A stretch of DNA of 26,944 bases from the NCBI GenBank assembly GCA_037387425.1, contig JARRLC010000031.1, positions 1 to 26,944 on the forward strand. Direction: 5' to 3'. Source of the stretch: JARRLC01 sp037387425 (GTDB lineage Bacteria > Pseudomonadota > Alphaproteobacteria > Rhizobiales > Rhodomicrobiaceae). This document shows positions 6,896 through 15,512 of the stretch, piece by piece (the stretch's first letter is position 1; every line of letters begins with the position of its first letter). A program made the translations under genes and the position numbers. Under the pieces are notes generated by a model. That model was not told the origin of the DNA and made no database searches. It saw only the letters and a list, made by a program, of their open reading frames with translations.

Positions 6896-7954
6896 CTAAT
6901 CAAGTGGCGACCAATCGCCAGATGCGCCTGCAACCGCCTTTTCCTCAATATCGGCGGACTTGTTCTTTGCATCCCGTAACACGCGGACGATACGATAGAG
7001 TACATCATCCACGCCTTTATGCGCCACAGCGGAGAGAAGCAACGGCTTCTTGCGGCACGCCTTGCGAAGCTCTGCGGCTTTTTCCTCGGCGACCTCAGGC
7101 GAAACCGTATCGCATTTCGACAACGCGACGATCTCGGTTTTCTTGACCAGTTCGCCCTCATAGGCTTTCAGCTCGCGCCGCACGGTTCGATAAGCCGCCC
7201 CTACGTCCGCCTCATTCACATCGACGAGATGCAGGATAACTCGGCACCGCTCGATATGGCCTAAGAAGCGGTCGCCAAGTCCGATACCCTCATGTGCGCC
7301 TTCAATAAGCCCCGGAATATCGGCCAGCACGAAATCAGCGTCACCAATGCGCACTACGCCCAAATTCGGATAGAGCGTGGTGAACGGATAATCCGCGATT
7401 TTTGGCTTGGCCGCGCTCACCGAGGCGAGAAACGTGGATTTGCCCGCGTTCGGCAGGCCCACCAACCCGGCATCGGCGATGAGCTTCAGCCGCAGCCAGA
7501 TAGTCAGTTCCGTGCCTTCCTGTCCTGGATTGGTACGGCGCGGCGCCTGATTCGTGGACGATTTGAAATGCGCGTTGCCGAAACCGCCATTGCCGCCCGT
7601 CAAAAGCTGGACACGTTGGCCTGGCGTTGTCAGATCGGCGAGCAGCGTTTCGTTGTCTTCCATGAAAATTTGCGTGCCTGGCGGAACTTTCAGCGTGCTA
7701 TCGTCGCCACTGCGCCCGGTGCGGTTTGCGCCCATGCCATTTTGTCCGCGTCCGGCCTTGTAGTGCTGCTGATAGCGGAAATCGATGAGCGTGTTGAGAT
7801 TGGCGACGCATTCCGCCCATACATCGCCGCCGCGTCCACCGTCGCCGCCATCGGGGCCGCCGAATTCGATGTACTTTTCACGCCGGAACGAGAGGCAGCC
7901 GTTGCCGCCGTCGCCGGAGCTGATGTAAACTTTTGCTTGATCAAGGAATTTCAT
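6896..7954 (-). CDS. obgE: GTPase ObgE/CgtA
   Basis: This 352-residue Obg-family GTPase acts in assembly of the large ribosomal subunit and in stress and cell-cycle control. The Gly-rich Obg fold fills residues 1-158 (for example FGGPDGGDGGRGG at 31-43). The G domain has G1 GLPNAGKST (166-174), G2 region TTLYPNLG (192-199), G3 DIPG (212-215) and G4 as SKCD (279-282), where many homologues have NKxD. The tail is short, with no extended C-terminal domain. AGG lies 6-8 bases before the ATG. In many bacteria obg follows rplU and rpmA; here it stands alone, divergent from the U32 gene. Confidence 0.96.
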   Translation of the reverse strand: MKFLDQAKVYISSGDGGNGCLSFRREKYIEFGGPDGGDGGRGGDVWAECVANLNTLIDFRYQQHYKAGRGQNGMGANRTGRSGDDSTLKVPPGTQIFMEDNETLLADLTTPGQRVQLLTGGNGGFGNAHFKSSTNQAPRRTNPGQEGTELTIWLRLKLIADAGLVGLPNAGKSTFLASVSAAKPKIADYPFTTLYPNLGVVRIGDADFVLADIPGLIEGAHEGIGLGDRFLGHIERCRVILHLVDVNEADVGAAYRTVRRELKAYEGELVKKTEIVALSKCDTVSPEVAEEKAAELRKACRKKPLLLSAVAHKGVDDVLYRIVRVLRDAKNKSADIEEKAVAGASGDWSPLD

Positions 7955-8231
7955 AATAACCTGTTGTATAAAGACATAATTAAGGGTGGTATAGCCCTTT
8001 TATCCTGTATTTTTGCATGAAATTGGAGGGCGGCGTTCTATGTGCTGATATGCTGTCGCTTTAGCATTGAAGCATGTGGCTTAATATATGGCTCAGCTCT
8101 CCATTCGCAACATTGAAGATGCGGTTGCTAGTCCCTGCTGCTTCTAATCTGGATTATTGCGGCGATTTGTGCTCACTCCTCCTCCGTGAAAGTATCGTGG
8201 AACGACAGGTAACTCCCATAGGATCTCGTAT

Positions 8232-9881
8232 ATGCAAAATGTCCCTGAGCTGCTGATGCCGGCGGGGTCGCTGGAAAAACTCAAAGTTGCGATCCTTTAC
8301 GGAGCCGACGCGATCTATATGGGCACGCCCGATCTGTCTTTGCGGACGCGTTCGAAACTGACCCTTGACGATGTCGTTGAGGGCGTTGCCTTCGCTCATG
8401 CGCAGGGACGCCGCGTCTACTTGACCCTCAACCTGTTTTCGCACAATCGCGATGTCGAGAAACTGCCTGAATATATCGAAACGATCCGCAAGGTCAGCCC
8501 TGATGGCGTGATTGTTTCTGAACCTGGTGTTTTTCATTTCGTGAAGCAAGCTGCGCCAGAACTGAAACTCCATATCTCCACCCAGGCCAATGTGTGTTCG
8601 TGGCTCACCGCCCAATTCTGGCAGGACCAGGGGGCGGATCTGGTGGTGCTTGCTCGCGAGACGTCTTTTGAGGAGCTGAAGGAAATCCGCGCCAAATGTC
8701 CGGACCTCAAGCTTGAGGCTTTTGTCCACGGCGCGATGTGCATGACCTATTCAGGACGCTGCCTGCTCTCGAATTACCTGGCTGAACGCGGCGCGAACCA
8801 AGGCAATTGCGCAAATTCCTGCCGTTGGAAATATAAGCTCAAGGCGCGCCTGAAGGATGGCACACTGAAAGAGCTGGAACTGAATGACGAGACGAAGGAG
8901 CTTTTTGAGTTTTTCCTCGAAGAAGATTGTCGTCCGGGCGAAGAAATGCCCATAGAGGAAGACGAGCGCGGCTCCTATATCCTCAACGCCAAGGATTTGT
9001 GTCTCATGCCACGGCTGGATGATTTTCTGGCTTTGGGCATAAACTCCCTCAAAGTTGAGGGACGCACCCGCAGCGCTTATTATGTGGCGGTGACAGCGCA
9101 TGCCTATCGTATGGCGATTGATGATTGGCGCGAAGATCCCGTAAATTGGCGGCCTGACACCTATATGCGCGAGCTTGCGACCGTTCCGAACCGTGGTTAT
9201 TCGCTAGCCTTTCATGAGAGCCACCTTACCCACCACGCGCATAATTATGAGGATACGCAAACGCTTTCCGCCTGGGAATATGCGGGCGTGATCGTGGACG
9301 TTACCGAGGATGCGTTGTTGATGGCGGTGAAGAACCGGCTTGAGCAAGGCGATGTGCTGGAGTTCATTCCCCATACGCGGCGCGCTCCGTTGCTCCTGCG
9401 CATCTACCGGTTCGAGGACATCGCTAATAGGCGCGTAACCGCGGAAGAGGGCATCAACCCTGGGCAGAAGCCGGTCATCCGTATTCCTCTGGAGTGGTTT
9501 CACGAAGAGACCGACATTCAGCAGTTGCGAAAAGACTTTCCCGCATACACCGTGGTTCGCCGGGAAAAGGCGCTGACGGAGGATGTCTGGGCGCGCCTCG
9601 CGCTCGACCGTGCCGCCCAAGCGGTTGAACTCGGCAAGGGCGGAGAGGCGATCTATCAGCAGAAACGGCAAGAGCTGGTTGAGGCGCTCGATAGCAAAAA
9701 CCAGGGCGTATCATTTCGCAAGCCGCGTTTAGGCGTCGAAGGCTGCTGCGGCCGTGGTTGTAATGGATGCCTGCATTTCTGGCATGATCCCCGCTATGCT
9801 CGCGCCCGCGAGTTGCTTAGATCCAAAAAACAGGGCGCCTTGCTTTCAAATGAGGAAGCTCAGCAAAGCAAAGATGATTAG
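8232..9881 (+). CDS. U32-family protein (TrhP/UbiU/RlhA-like hydroxylation factor)
   Basis: This 549-residue protein belongs to the family once called U32 peptidases. Studied members (TrhP, RlhA, UbiU/V) take part in oxygen-independent hydroxylation of tRNA, rRNA or ubiquinone, using a four-Cys iron-sulfur centre. The family signature is at 162-180 (EAFVHGAMCMTYSGRCLLS), giving Cys170 and Cys177, with Cys193 and Cys197 in GNCANSC soon after. A TIM-barrel-like start (ELLMPAGSLEKLKVAILYGA) precedes it. The C-terminus carries a second Cys cluster, CCGRGCNGC (505-513), then LHFWHDPRYARARELL. It is longer than E. coli TrhP (about 450). AGGA lies 8 bases before the ATG. tRNA U34 hydroxylation is the likeliest role, but the subgroup is not certain. 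Confidence 0.88.
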   Translation: MQNVPELLMPAGSLEKLKVAILYGADAIYMGTPDLSLRTRSKLTLDDVVEGVAFAHAQGRRVYLTLNLFSHNRDVEKLPEYIETIRKVSPDGVIVSEPGVFHFVKQAAPELKLHISTQANVCSWLTAQFWQDQGADLVVLARETSFEELKEIRAKCPDLKLEAFVHGAMCMTYSGRCLLSNYLAERGANQGNCANSCRWKYKLKARLKDGTLKELELNDETKELFEFFLEEDCRPGEEMPIEEDERGSYILNAKDLCLMPRLDDFLALGINSLKVEGRTRSAYYVAVTAHAYRMAIDDWREDPVNWRPDTYMRELATVPNRGYSLAFHESHLTHHAHNYEDTQTLSAWEYAGVIVDVTEDALLMAVKNRLEQGDVLEFIPHTRRAPLLLRIYRFEDIANRRVTAEEGINPGQKPVIRIPLEWFHEETDIQQLRKDFPAYTVVRREKALTEDVWARLALDRAAQAVELGKGGEAIYQQKRQELVEALDSKNQGVSFRKPRLGVEGCCGRGCNGCLHFWHDPRYARARELLRSKKQGALLSNEEAQQSKDD

Positions 9882-9905
9882 AGCAAGGCCCAAAAGCGCG
9901 GTGTA

Positions 9906-10092
9906 TTGGTCGGCGGGGAGATTAGACTCGCGGCGCATGTGCTGGCCATCGCCAACACACTTTCCGGCATGGACTGCCAGGCGCTGCGGGATTGGGGTAT
10001 CAGTTACAACGAGTACGGACTTGAAGGTCTGCGCGACCGCTGCGGGATTGGGGCGTCCCGCCCGGCTCAATCCGGAAGAGGCCGCATTGTGA
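9906..10092 (+). pseudogene. remnant of an IS630-type transposase (N-terminal helix-turn-helix)
   Basis: One frame reads RLAAHVLAIANTLSGMDCQA and LRDWGISYNEYGLEGLRDR; another frame then gives GLGRPARLNPEEAAL before a stop at 10092. Together they match the N-terminal helix-turn-helix part of IS630-family transposases, whose usual pattern is LLAIAxVLxGMSRAxAAxxxGMDRQ, then LRDWVxRYNxxGLxGL and GRPxRL. Compared with that pattern about ten residues between the two GM motifs are missing, and a frameshift separates the two parts. No catalytic DDE domain and no terminal inverted repeats were found. This is a dead fragment directly behind the U32 gene. Confidence 0.65.
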
Positions 10093-10423
10093 ATGTCAAT
10101 AGGCTCACACATTTTATGAAAAAACTCTGAGTAACGATATTTCAAAGGTTGAATATACACATAATCCGTGAGAAGATGATCCCCTTAGGGAATAGATTGC
10201 TATTACGCTTAATGGTTAAGCAATTCTGTCATGCTTGGATAGCATTCACTTGCTAGATTCCTAGTATTTGGCGTTGTAGTATAAGTTTTCTAATCAAAGC
10301 GCGAGCTGTTTAATGCTAAAGCCATCAAGTTATGGCTGGTCTCAGCGTCGTTTAGACCTGCATTGCGCGTTTATTCAAGATGGCTACCCTTTCTTCATTG
10401 CCGTTAGTTAAGGAACGAAGGAT
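10093..10423. other. AT-rich intergenic region upstream of the duplicated-domain gene
   Basis: About 330 bases with no convincing ORF. It probably holds the promoter of the gene at 10424. AGCCAT (10320-10325) and ATGGCT (10332-10337) form a six-pair inverted repeat about 87 bases before that start codon. An AAGGA ribosome-binding site lies at 10411-10415. Confidence 0.4.
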
Positions 10424-11437
10424 ATGAATTCTGAAGTATTTAGTATTGGTGATTGGGTAGAGGTTCGTTCTTTAGAAGAAATAATTTTAACGCTGGATGA
10501 TACAAATAGTCTGGCAGACCTGCCTTTCATGCCGGAGATGGTGAAATATTGCGGTAGACGATTTCGTATTATGAAATCAGCCCATAAGACTTGTGATCCC
10601 TCCGGCCGCTCGAAATTGAGGCGCATGGAGAATGCCGTTCATCTTGATACGCGCTGCGACGGTAGCGGGCATGACGGGTGCGAGGCCAGATGCCTCATCT
10701 TTTGGAAAACCGATTGGCTGAAAAAGGTTGAGGGAGACAACAACGCAGAGCCACCAGCTGCTGCGCCTCAAGACATAGAAAGATTACAGCGTACAACCAA
10801 AGTTGACGCCGAACGATATCGCTGTCAGCTCACGCATTTGCCAGATGCGACCACTAAGTTGCCTCTATGGAATGTCGGTCACTATTTTAAGGATCTGACA
10901 ACACATAATATTTCGTTTAAACTGCTTTTCACGACAGTTCCGAAGACTTTTCTCAATGAATTTTATACACGAATTATTGCTCCTTTGCCTCGTGCTATCA
11001 AGCGGTCTATGGCGAAGTCTTCCGAGACGTCAAAAACAGCGGGAATCTTGAACCTTCAACCGAATGAACTCGTTCAAGTTCGTTCGAAGCAGGAAATTCT
11101 GGCTACCCTTGATAAAAAGCAAAAATATCGCGGTATGAGGTTCGAACTTGAGATGTTTCGGTATTGTGGAAAGACATTTCGAGTGTCCCACCGTATGACA
11201 AAAGCGATCAGTGAACACACTGGCAAAATGCTCCGCTTTAAAAAAGACTGCGTCGTTCTTGATGGCGTTGCGTGCAGAGGGCTGGACAGCGTGATGCGAT
11301 TGTTCTGTCAAAGAGCTGCTCTTTATTATTGGCGAGAAGCATGGCTCCAAAGAGCAAGCGACGCGAGCCCTTCAGCTTGCAGCCAGACAAGTTCCGACGA
11401 TCAGAAAAGCGCCCAAAGCTTAGAACATTCAGCTTAA
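10424..11437 (+). CDS. protein with a duplicated Cys-containing domain, unknown function
   Basis: This 337-residue protein contains two related copies of a domain of roughly 90 residues, at about 11-101 and 215-310. Both begin V-[EQ]-VRS-x2-EI, continue with a Met/Phe-rich segment and YCG[RK]xFR (42-48 and 247-253), and end in a Cys-rich part followed by W[KR]x2WL. Copy 1 has Cys43, 57, 78, 86 and 90; copy 2 keeps Cys248, 284 and 295 and replaces the last with Ala. This suggests a metal or redox site intact only in copy 1. The linker is less structured. No signal peptide or membrane segment is evident. It is followed 70 bases on by the acetyltransferase gene on the same strand, at the edge of the polysaccharide locus, so a link to that pathway is inferred only. 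Confidence 0.8.
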   Translation: MNSEVFSIGDWVEVRSLEEIILTLDDTNSLADLPFMPEMVKYCGRRFRIMKSAHKTCDPSGRSKLRRMENAVHLDTRCDGSGHDGCEARCLIFWKTDWLKKVEGDNNAEPPAAAPQDIERLQRTTKVDAERYRCQLTHLPDATTKLPLWNVGHYFKDLTTHNISFKLLFTTVPKTFLNEFYTRIIAPLPRAIKRSMAKSSETSKTAGILNLQPNELVQVRSKQEILATLDKKQKYRGMRFELEMFRYCGKTFRVSHRMTKAISEHTGKMLRFKKDCVVLDGVACRGLDSVMRLFCQRAALYYWREAWLQRASDASPSACSQTSSDDQKSAQSLEHSA

Positions 11438-11507
11438 GAGCCCCTGTGAACGCCGTGCGCCGAGCAGCAAACGTGTCTGATATCCTTGCAGAGCGGGCGA
11501 GTTGATA

Positions 11508-12761
11508 ATGTGGAAGAAAAACATGGATGCATCGGGTATGGAACCGGCGCAGGCAACGCGTGATGGCAGCGTTAATGCAGCCAGCGCAAAGCCCGCAACA
11601 TTCAGCGTTACGGTCTATCAACGGATGCAGGACGTAGAACACGTATGGCGTGAACTGGAACACCAAGCGCCTGCTACAATCTATCAACGCTTTGATTTCC
11701 TTGATGCTTGGCAGTCAACGCTTGGCGTAGCGGCAGGCGTCAAGCCGCATATCGTTGTCGTTAAGAAGGAAGGCCGCGTTGTTGCGTTGCTTCCGTTTGG
11801 CGTTGGTAAGTGCGCCAAGGTTCCAACGCTCGGCTTTCTCGGCGGCAAGCACAGCAACATAAACATCGCTCTCATCCACCCTGATTTTTATGCCAGTATG
11901 CCCCCTGCAACCGTCAAGGAAATCCTACGGGAGGCAATAAGTCACGATCCCGCAATCGCCGCTGTGGGGCTGAAAAACATGCCGACCGTTTGGGACGGCC
12001 TAGCCAATCCGCTTGCCCTCAACGGTTGCACGAGTGCGGCATCAAATCTCTGGCTCCTGCCGCTGGAGAAGGATTTCGCCACCCTGCTTGAGCGCAGGCG
12101 GAGTGGCGCCAAAACCGCCAAAGGATTTCGGCAAAAGCTGAACCGCCTCAACAACAATTTCGGAACAGTGGAAATGATCGAAGCCGAGAGCTTTGATCAA
12201 TACGCCGAGCTGATTGACACGTTTTTGCAGCAAAAACTGCCCTGGCTGGAAGAGCGGGGCATCAAATCTGATATGACGACGCCAGCTTTTCGCGAGTTTC
12301 TCCTCAGTCTTGCCGAGCGGTCGCAAGGACGGACAGACGGAGTTATCAATATTATCGGCTTGAAGGTGGGCGGTAAGTGGGTTGCGACCTGTATTTGCGC
12401 CTCGTTTCAGGGGTGCTATTCGAATTATCTCACCTCGTTGGCGGCGGATCCGGTGATGAACCGCAGCTCACCTGGAGAGTTGCTGCAGCATAAGTTCCTC
12501 ACGCGCGCTTGTGAAACTGGACACAAGATTTTTGAGTTCGGCATCGGTCGTACGCCGCAGAAAGAGCGATGGCTGAAAGCTGGCGAGCCGATGGTCGATT
12601 TATACCGGCCCGTCAGCGCTCGTGGGATGCTCTTGGTTTCTGGACTGAAATTAGCACAGCAGGCCAAGCGCACCCTGAAAGAAAATCCGGCATTGATGTC
12701 GGCCATCAAAACAGTTCGGGAGAAGTTGGGTGGCCGCCGTTATGTAAGCGGGAACGAGTGA
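11508..12761 (+). CDS. CelD/BcsL-type acetyltransferase (GNAT fold), copy 1
   Basis: This protein of about 417 residues belongs to the BioF2-like/CelD-type acyltransferase group, which has a duplicated GNAT-like fold and is common in exopolysaccharide and cellulose loci. Recognisable parts are FLDAWQSTLG near the N-terminus, LLPFGVG, FRQKLNRLNNNFG in the middle, and FEFGIGRTPQKERWLKAGEP then VDLYRP near the end. The likely role is transfer of an acyl group to a sugar or lipid-linked precursor; donor and acceptor are unknown. Start ATG 11508 is chosen, but ATG 11523 has a better ribosome-binding site (GGAAG, 6 bases) and would remove five residues. It converges with the flippase gene, and a second, inverted copy lies at 18410-19563. 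Confidence 0.85.
   Translation: MWKKNMDASGMEPAQATRDGSVNAASAKPATFSVTVYQRMQDVEHVWRELEHQAPATIYQRFDFLDAWQSTLGVAAGVKPHIVVVKKEGRVVALLPFGVGKCAKVPTLGFLGGKHSNINIALIHPDFYASMPPATVKEILREAISHDPAIAAVGLKNMPTVWDGLANPLALNGCTSAASNLWLLPLEKDFATLLERRRSGAKTAKGFRQKLNRLNNNFGTVEMIEAESFDQYAELIDTFLQQKLPWLEERGIKSDMTTPAFREFLLSLAERSQGRTDGVINIIGLKVGGKWVATCICASFQGCYSNYLTSLAADPVMNRSSPGELLQHKFLTRACETGHKIFEFGIGRTPQKERWLKAGEPMVDLYRPVSARGMLLVSGLKLAQQAKRTLKENPALMSAIKTVREKLGGRRYVSGNE
11593..12740 (+). repeat. long inverted repeat, left copy
   Basis: This stretch matches the complement of about 18415-19555. Hand comparison of the proteins gives 63 of 67 identical residues near the N-terminus, 63 of 69 at the C-terminal end, but only 29 of 64 in a middle block. 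The DNA is also near-identical at both ends, over roughly 200 bases each. The copies point toward each other across about 5.7 kb. Confidence 0.85.
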
Positions 12762-12828
12762 GGTTGCAGGCAGCCGGAAATACGCCTCAACTTGAGAGCT
12801 AACACAGCTTTTCCGCTGGCTGAATGGG

Positions 12829-14190
12829 CTAGCATTTCCGGCGGGCTGTATTCGTCACAAGGCTTGACTGTAAAAACATTACCGAAATGCCGCTTTTCTT
12901 CTGCGCAGCGATGGCAAGTCCTACCGTCCAGCTGATCGTTACGATCAACACCGCAAAGGCGGCCCCCTCCAGTCCAAAGAGTCGAATGAGCGGAAAATTT
13001 GCGAGCACAAGCAGGATAAGCCCGCCAACAAAGACCGGAAGGCTCCGCCCTTCATGCCCCGTCAAGGTTAGAACCTGGGCGCCCGGTCCCGCCAACGCCC
13101 GCAGAAACTGCGCTACCATAAGGATTACCAGGCACATATATCCGTCGGTGAACTCGTGGCCGAAAAGCCCGAGAACTTTGTCGCCAAATAGGATAATAAA
13201 GCCAAGTGCGCCGCCGCTTAGCACGATCGCGATACCGTTCGCCTGGGTGATGATCCGGCGTATAGAGGCATCGTCCTTATCAGAGATCGCTTCCGCAAGA
13301 TCGCGCAAAATGAGTTGGTGGCCAATCTGGATGGCGAACGCTACGAAAAGCGCGATTTTAATGGCTGCGCCGAAAAGCGCCAACTCCCGGCTCGGTAAAA
13401 TTGCGCCAAGCAAGACCAAATCAAAGTCGGCGAACATATTGAGAAATAGCGTTGCTATGATCATTGGCGTGGCGTGCTGACGCCATCGTTTCCTTTGCTC
13501 CGCATTTGTCGATTTGGGAGCGCCGTAGCCGGGCGCAGCAGGCAGAATACGGGGCAACGCTTGTTCCTGATAGATGACAAGCCCCACAATGATCACCAGG
13601 TTCACAGCCACGAGTACGATGATGTTTGGCGGCAGCGAAGCGGCCCACAATATGGCGACACTGGTAAGCAGCAATAACGGACGTATGACGAGGTCCGGTA
13701 GATAAGCCATCATGAACCGCTTTTCGCCGTTGGCTATGGTGCTATTGAACCGGAGAAGGGCAAAGACAGGCGCGGTCAGCACACCGAGCACGAGGCAGAT
13801 CCGCGCCTCTGTGCTGAGCGAAGGCAGCAGGGCGACAACAGCGCTGCCAATAGCGACGCTCACCAAGCTGGCGACGAAGATATCCCACCTCGCGCTGGTG
13901 ATGAATCCCATCAACTCCGGCGCCTCTCCGCAGCCCTTACCATTGACCATGAAGCGGGTAACAATGAAGGGATAGCCGATACTGACTAAGATCGACAAGA
14001 CTGTCGCAACGCTTATCGAAAGGAAGAATAGGCCAAGCGATTGAGCACCAAGATAACGAGCTATGACAACCTGAGAAATAAGGCCGAGTCCGCCACCGAT
14101 CATTCGTGCTCCGATAACCAGAGCAGACGCTGTAAGAAGCGGCTTGATGCTTTCGACAAGTCTATGAAATGTAATGGATTGCAACTTCAC
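12829..14190 (-). CDS. polysaccharide flippase of the Wzx/MOP type
   Basis: This 453-residue protein is hydrophobic through most of its length, with about twelve to fourteen predicted membrane helices. It starts with the pattern common in Wzx proteins (ALVIGARMIGGGLGLISQVV, then IARYLGAQSLGLFFL). Wzx flippases move lipid-linked repeat units across the inner membrane to the periplasm. Two polar loops (around residues 85-105 and 225-240) break the hydrophobic stretches. The start is GTG at 14190, with AAGGA seven bases upstream. It lies 53 bases after the polymerase gene and is the last gene of the minus-strand series. The 3' end faces the acetyltransferase copy 1 across 67 bases. Confidence 0.9.
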   Translation of the reverse strand: MKLQSITFHRLVESIKPLLTASALVIGARMIGGGLGLISQVVIARYLGAQSLGLFFLSISVATVLSILVSIGYPFIVTRFMVNGKGCGEAPELMGFITSARWDIFVASLVSVAIGSAVVALLPSLSTEARICLVLGVLTAPVFALLRFNSTIANGEKRFMMAYLPDLVIRPLLLLTSVAILWAASLPPNIIVLVAVNLVIIVGLVIYQEQALPRILPAAPGYGAPKSTNAEQRKRWRQHATPMIIATLFLNMFADFDLVLLGAILPSRELALFGAAIKIALFVAFAIQIGHQLILRDLAEAISDKDDASIRRIITQANGIAIVLSGGALGFIILFGDKVLGLFGHEFTDGYMCLVILMVAQFLRALAGPGAQVLTLTGHEGRSLPVFVGGLILLVLANFPLIRLFGLEGAAFAVLIVTISWTVGLAIAAQKKSGISVMFLQSSLVTNTARRKC

Positions 14191-14243
14191 ATTTCTGTCC
14201 TTTTATGAATAAACTGTATTTCTGCATGAATTTATTCGACCAT

Positions 14244-15512
14244 CTACTTGCTTACTATGTAAGCTGGTAGAGGTTGCGTAGAATTTTCCTGTCGATCGTT
14301 CATATTCGCCATCATCCCCCACAGCAGACCTATAAGGACATAAAGATGCCGCCAGTGATCGCTGTCGATGATGAGCCCCTCGACTACAACGCCCACGAAC
14401 GAGGCATAGGTGATTAGAAAGAGTTTTTGCCATGGTGTCGGTATCAGACCGTAACGCAAGCCAACGATAAGAGTTCCGAAACTGAGATAGAGAAAAAGCG
14501 CTCCACCAAGCCATCCAGCGTTCAAGAACATGCTCAGATAGACATTGTGCACATCTTCCTTGTGAAACCCGCCGAGATTGAAAGACCGGGCGCCAATGCC
14601 AAGCGGATATTGGGTGATGAGTTCCAAAGCCTTCGCTTGTCCTTCAAAGCGCTGATTATCGTATTCCTGTACAGCGACAAGACGCTCTGTGGCAAGATTA
14701 CTGATGCTGTCGAACTGAAAAGCGATGCCAACGCCGATCACGGCAGTCACAGCACCACCTATCATAAGGCCCGTAAGGCGCCTCCGGATGTTGGCCGAAT
14801 GGGAAGTTACGAAACTAAGAACGAACCACACCCCAACGGCTATAAAGACATTCATCCAGGCGCCGCGCGAGAAGCTGATGAGCAAGGCAAAAAACAAGAG
14901 CGGAATTGCCAGCAACCATCCCCTTATCAAACGGAATGCTCCGGCAAAGATCACGCGATCCAAGCCGAGCAGAATAACTGGCGGCAAAAACGCGCCTAAG
15001 ACGTTGGGATCCTTGAAGCCGCCCTTTGCCCGTCCGAAAAGCGTAAAAAGATCATAAGCTCCTGGTAATAAAGAGAAGTAGCCGATGACAGCGAGCACTG
15101 AAGTACCAATCGCCGCAACGGCATAACCGGAATAGATCAGTTGGGTTCGGCGTAACGTGTCTTCGCTGACGAACGCAGCCATCATGATGGCAATAATCGC
15201 GAGATACAGCGAAACAATCATGTGAATGAATGAATCTTTCGGGACCGGCGAAAAGTAAACTGACAGCATGCCGAAGGCTGATATCGTCAGCCAGATTGCT
15301 AAAAATCGGATCACAGTCGAGGAAAACCGGACTGGACCAAATACGATCAACAGACCAATCGCCCCGATCATTAAGACATCAGCCGGCGCCGGCTCACGAA
15401 ACACGAAACCGAAGCTCACCATCGCCAGCCACATAAGAGCCATCAAGGTGGGGGCGACGTTCCTGTAGGAAGACGCCCCGCTAGCACAATAATCAGTAGG
15501 CTTGTTTGTCAT
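14244..15512 (-). CDS. O-antigen ligase/polymerase-like protein (Wzy type)
   Basis: This membrane protein of 422 residues has many helices and a large periplasmic loop. It resembles the O-antigen ligase/Wzy_C family, which includes exopolysaccharide polymerases. It shows AKGGFKDPNVLGAFLPPVIL before the mid-protein helices and HNVYLSMFLNAGWLGGALFL after the loop, where the family usually has HNxYL and a Gly-rich helix. The probable role is polymerisation of flipped repeat units at the periplasmic face. Although the frame is open up to 15635, I place the start at ATG 15512, which overlaps the end of the sugar-transferase gene by 20 bases and suggests translational coupling. The earlier part is shadow coding of the upstream gene. 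The flippase follows on the same strand. Confidence 0.88.
   Translation of the reverse strand: MTNKPTDYCASGASSYRNVAPTLMALMWLAMVSFGFVFREPAPADVLMIGAIGLLIVFGPVRFSSTVIRFLAIWLTISAFGMLSVYFSPVPKDSFIHMIVSLYLAIIAIMMAAFVSEDTLRRTQLIYSGYAVAAIGTSVLAVIGYFSLLPGAYDLFTLFGRAKGGFKDPNVLGAFLPPVILLGLDRVIFAGAFRLIRGWLLAIPLLFFALLISFSRGAWMNVFIAVGVWFVLSFVTSHSANIRRRLTGLMIGGAVTAVIGVGIAFQFDSISNLATERLVAVQEYDNQRFEGQAKALELITQYPLGIGARSFNLGGFHKEDVHNVYLSMFLNAGWLGGALFLYLSFGTLIVGLRYGLIPTPWQKLFLITYASFVGVVVEGLIIDSDHWRHLYVLIGLLWGMMANMNDRQENSTQPLPAYIVSK

Noticed and set aside
7292..8020. Plus-strand ORF of 242 codons opposite obgE
   Set aside because: It overlaps the unmistakable Obg protein on the other strand and shows no recognisable motif.
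9846..10160. Minus-strand ORF of 104 codons with a hydrophobic C-terminus
   Set aside because: It overlaps the end of the U32 gene and the IS630 remnant, both supported by family motifs on the plus strand; the hydrophobic tail is too short to stand alone.
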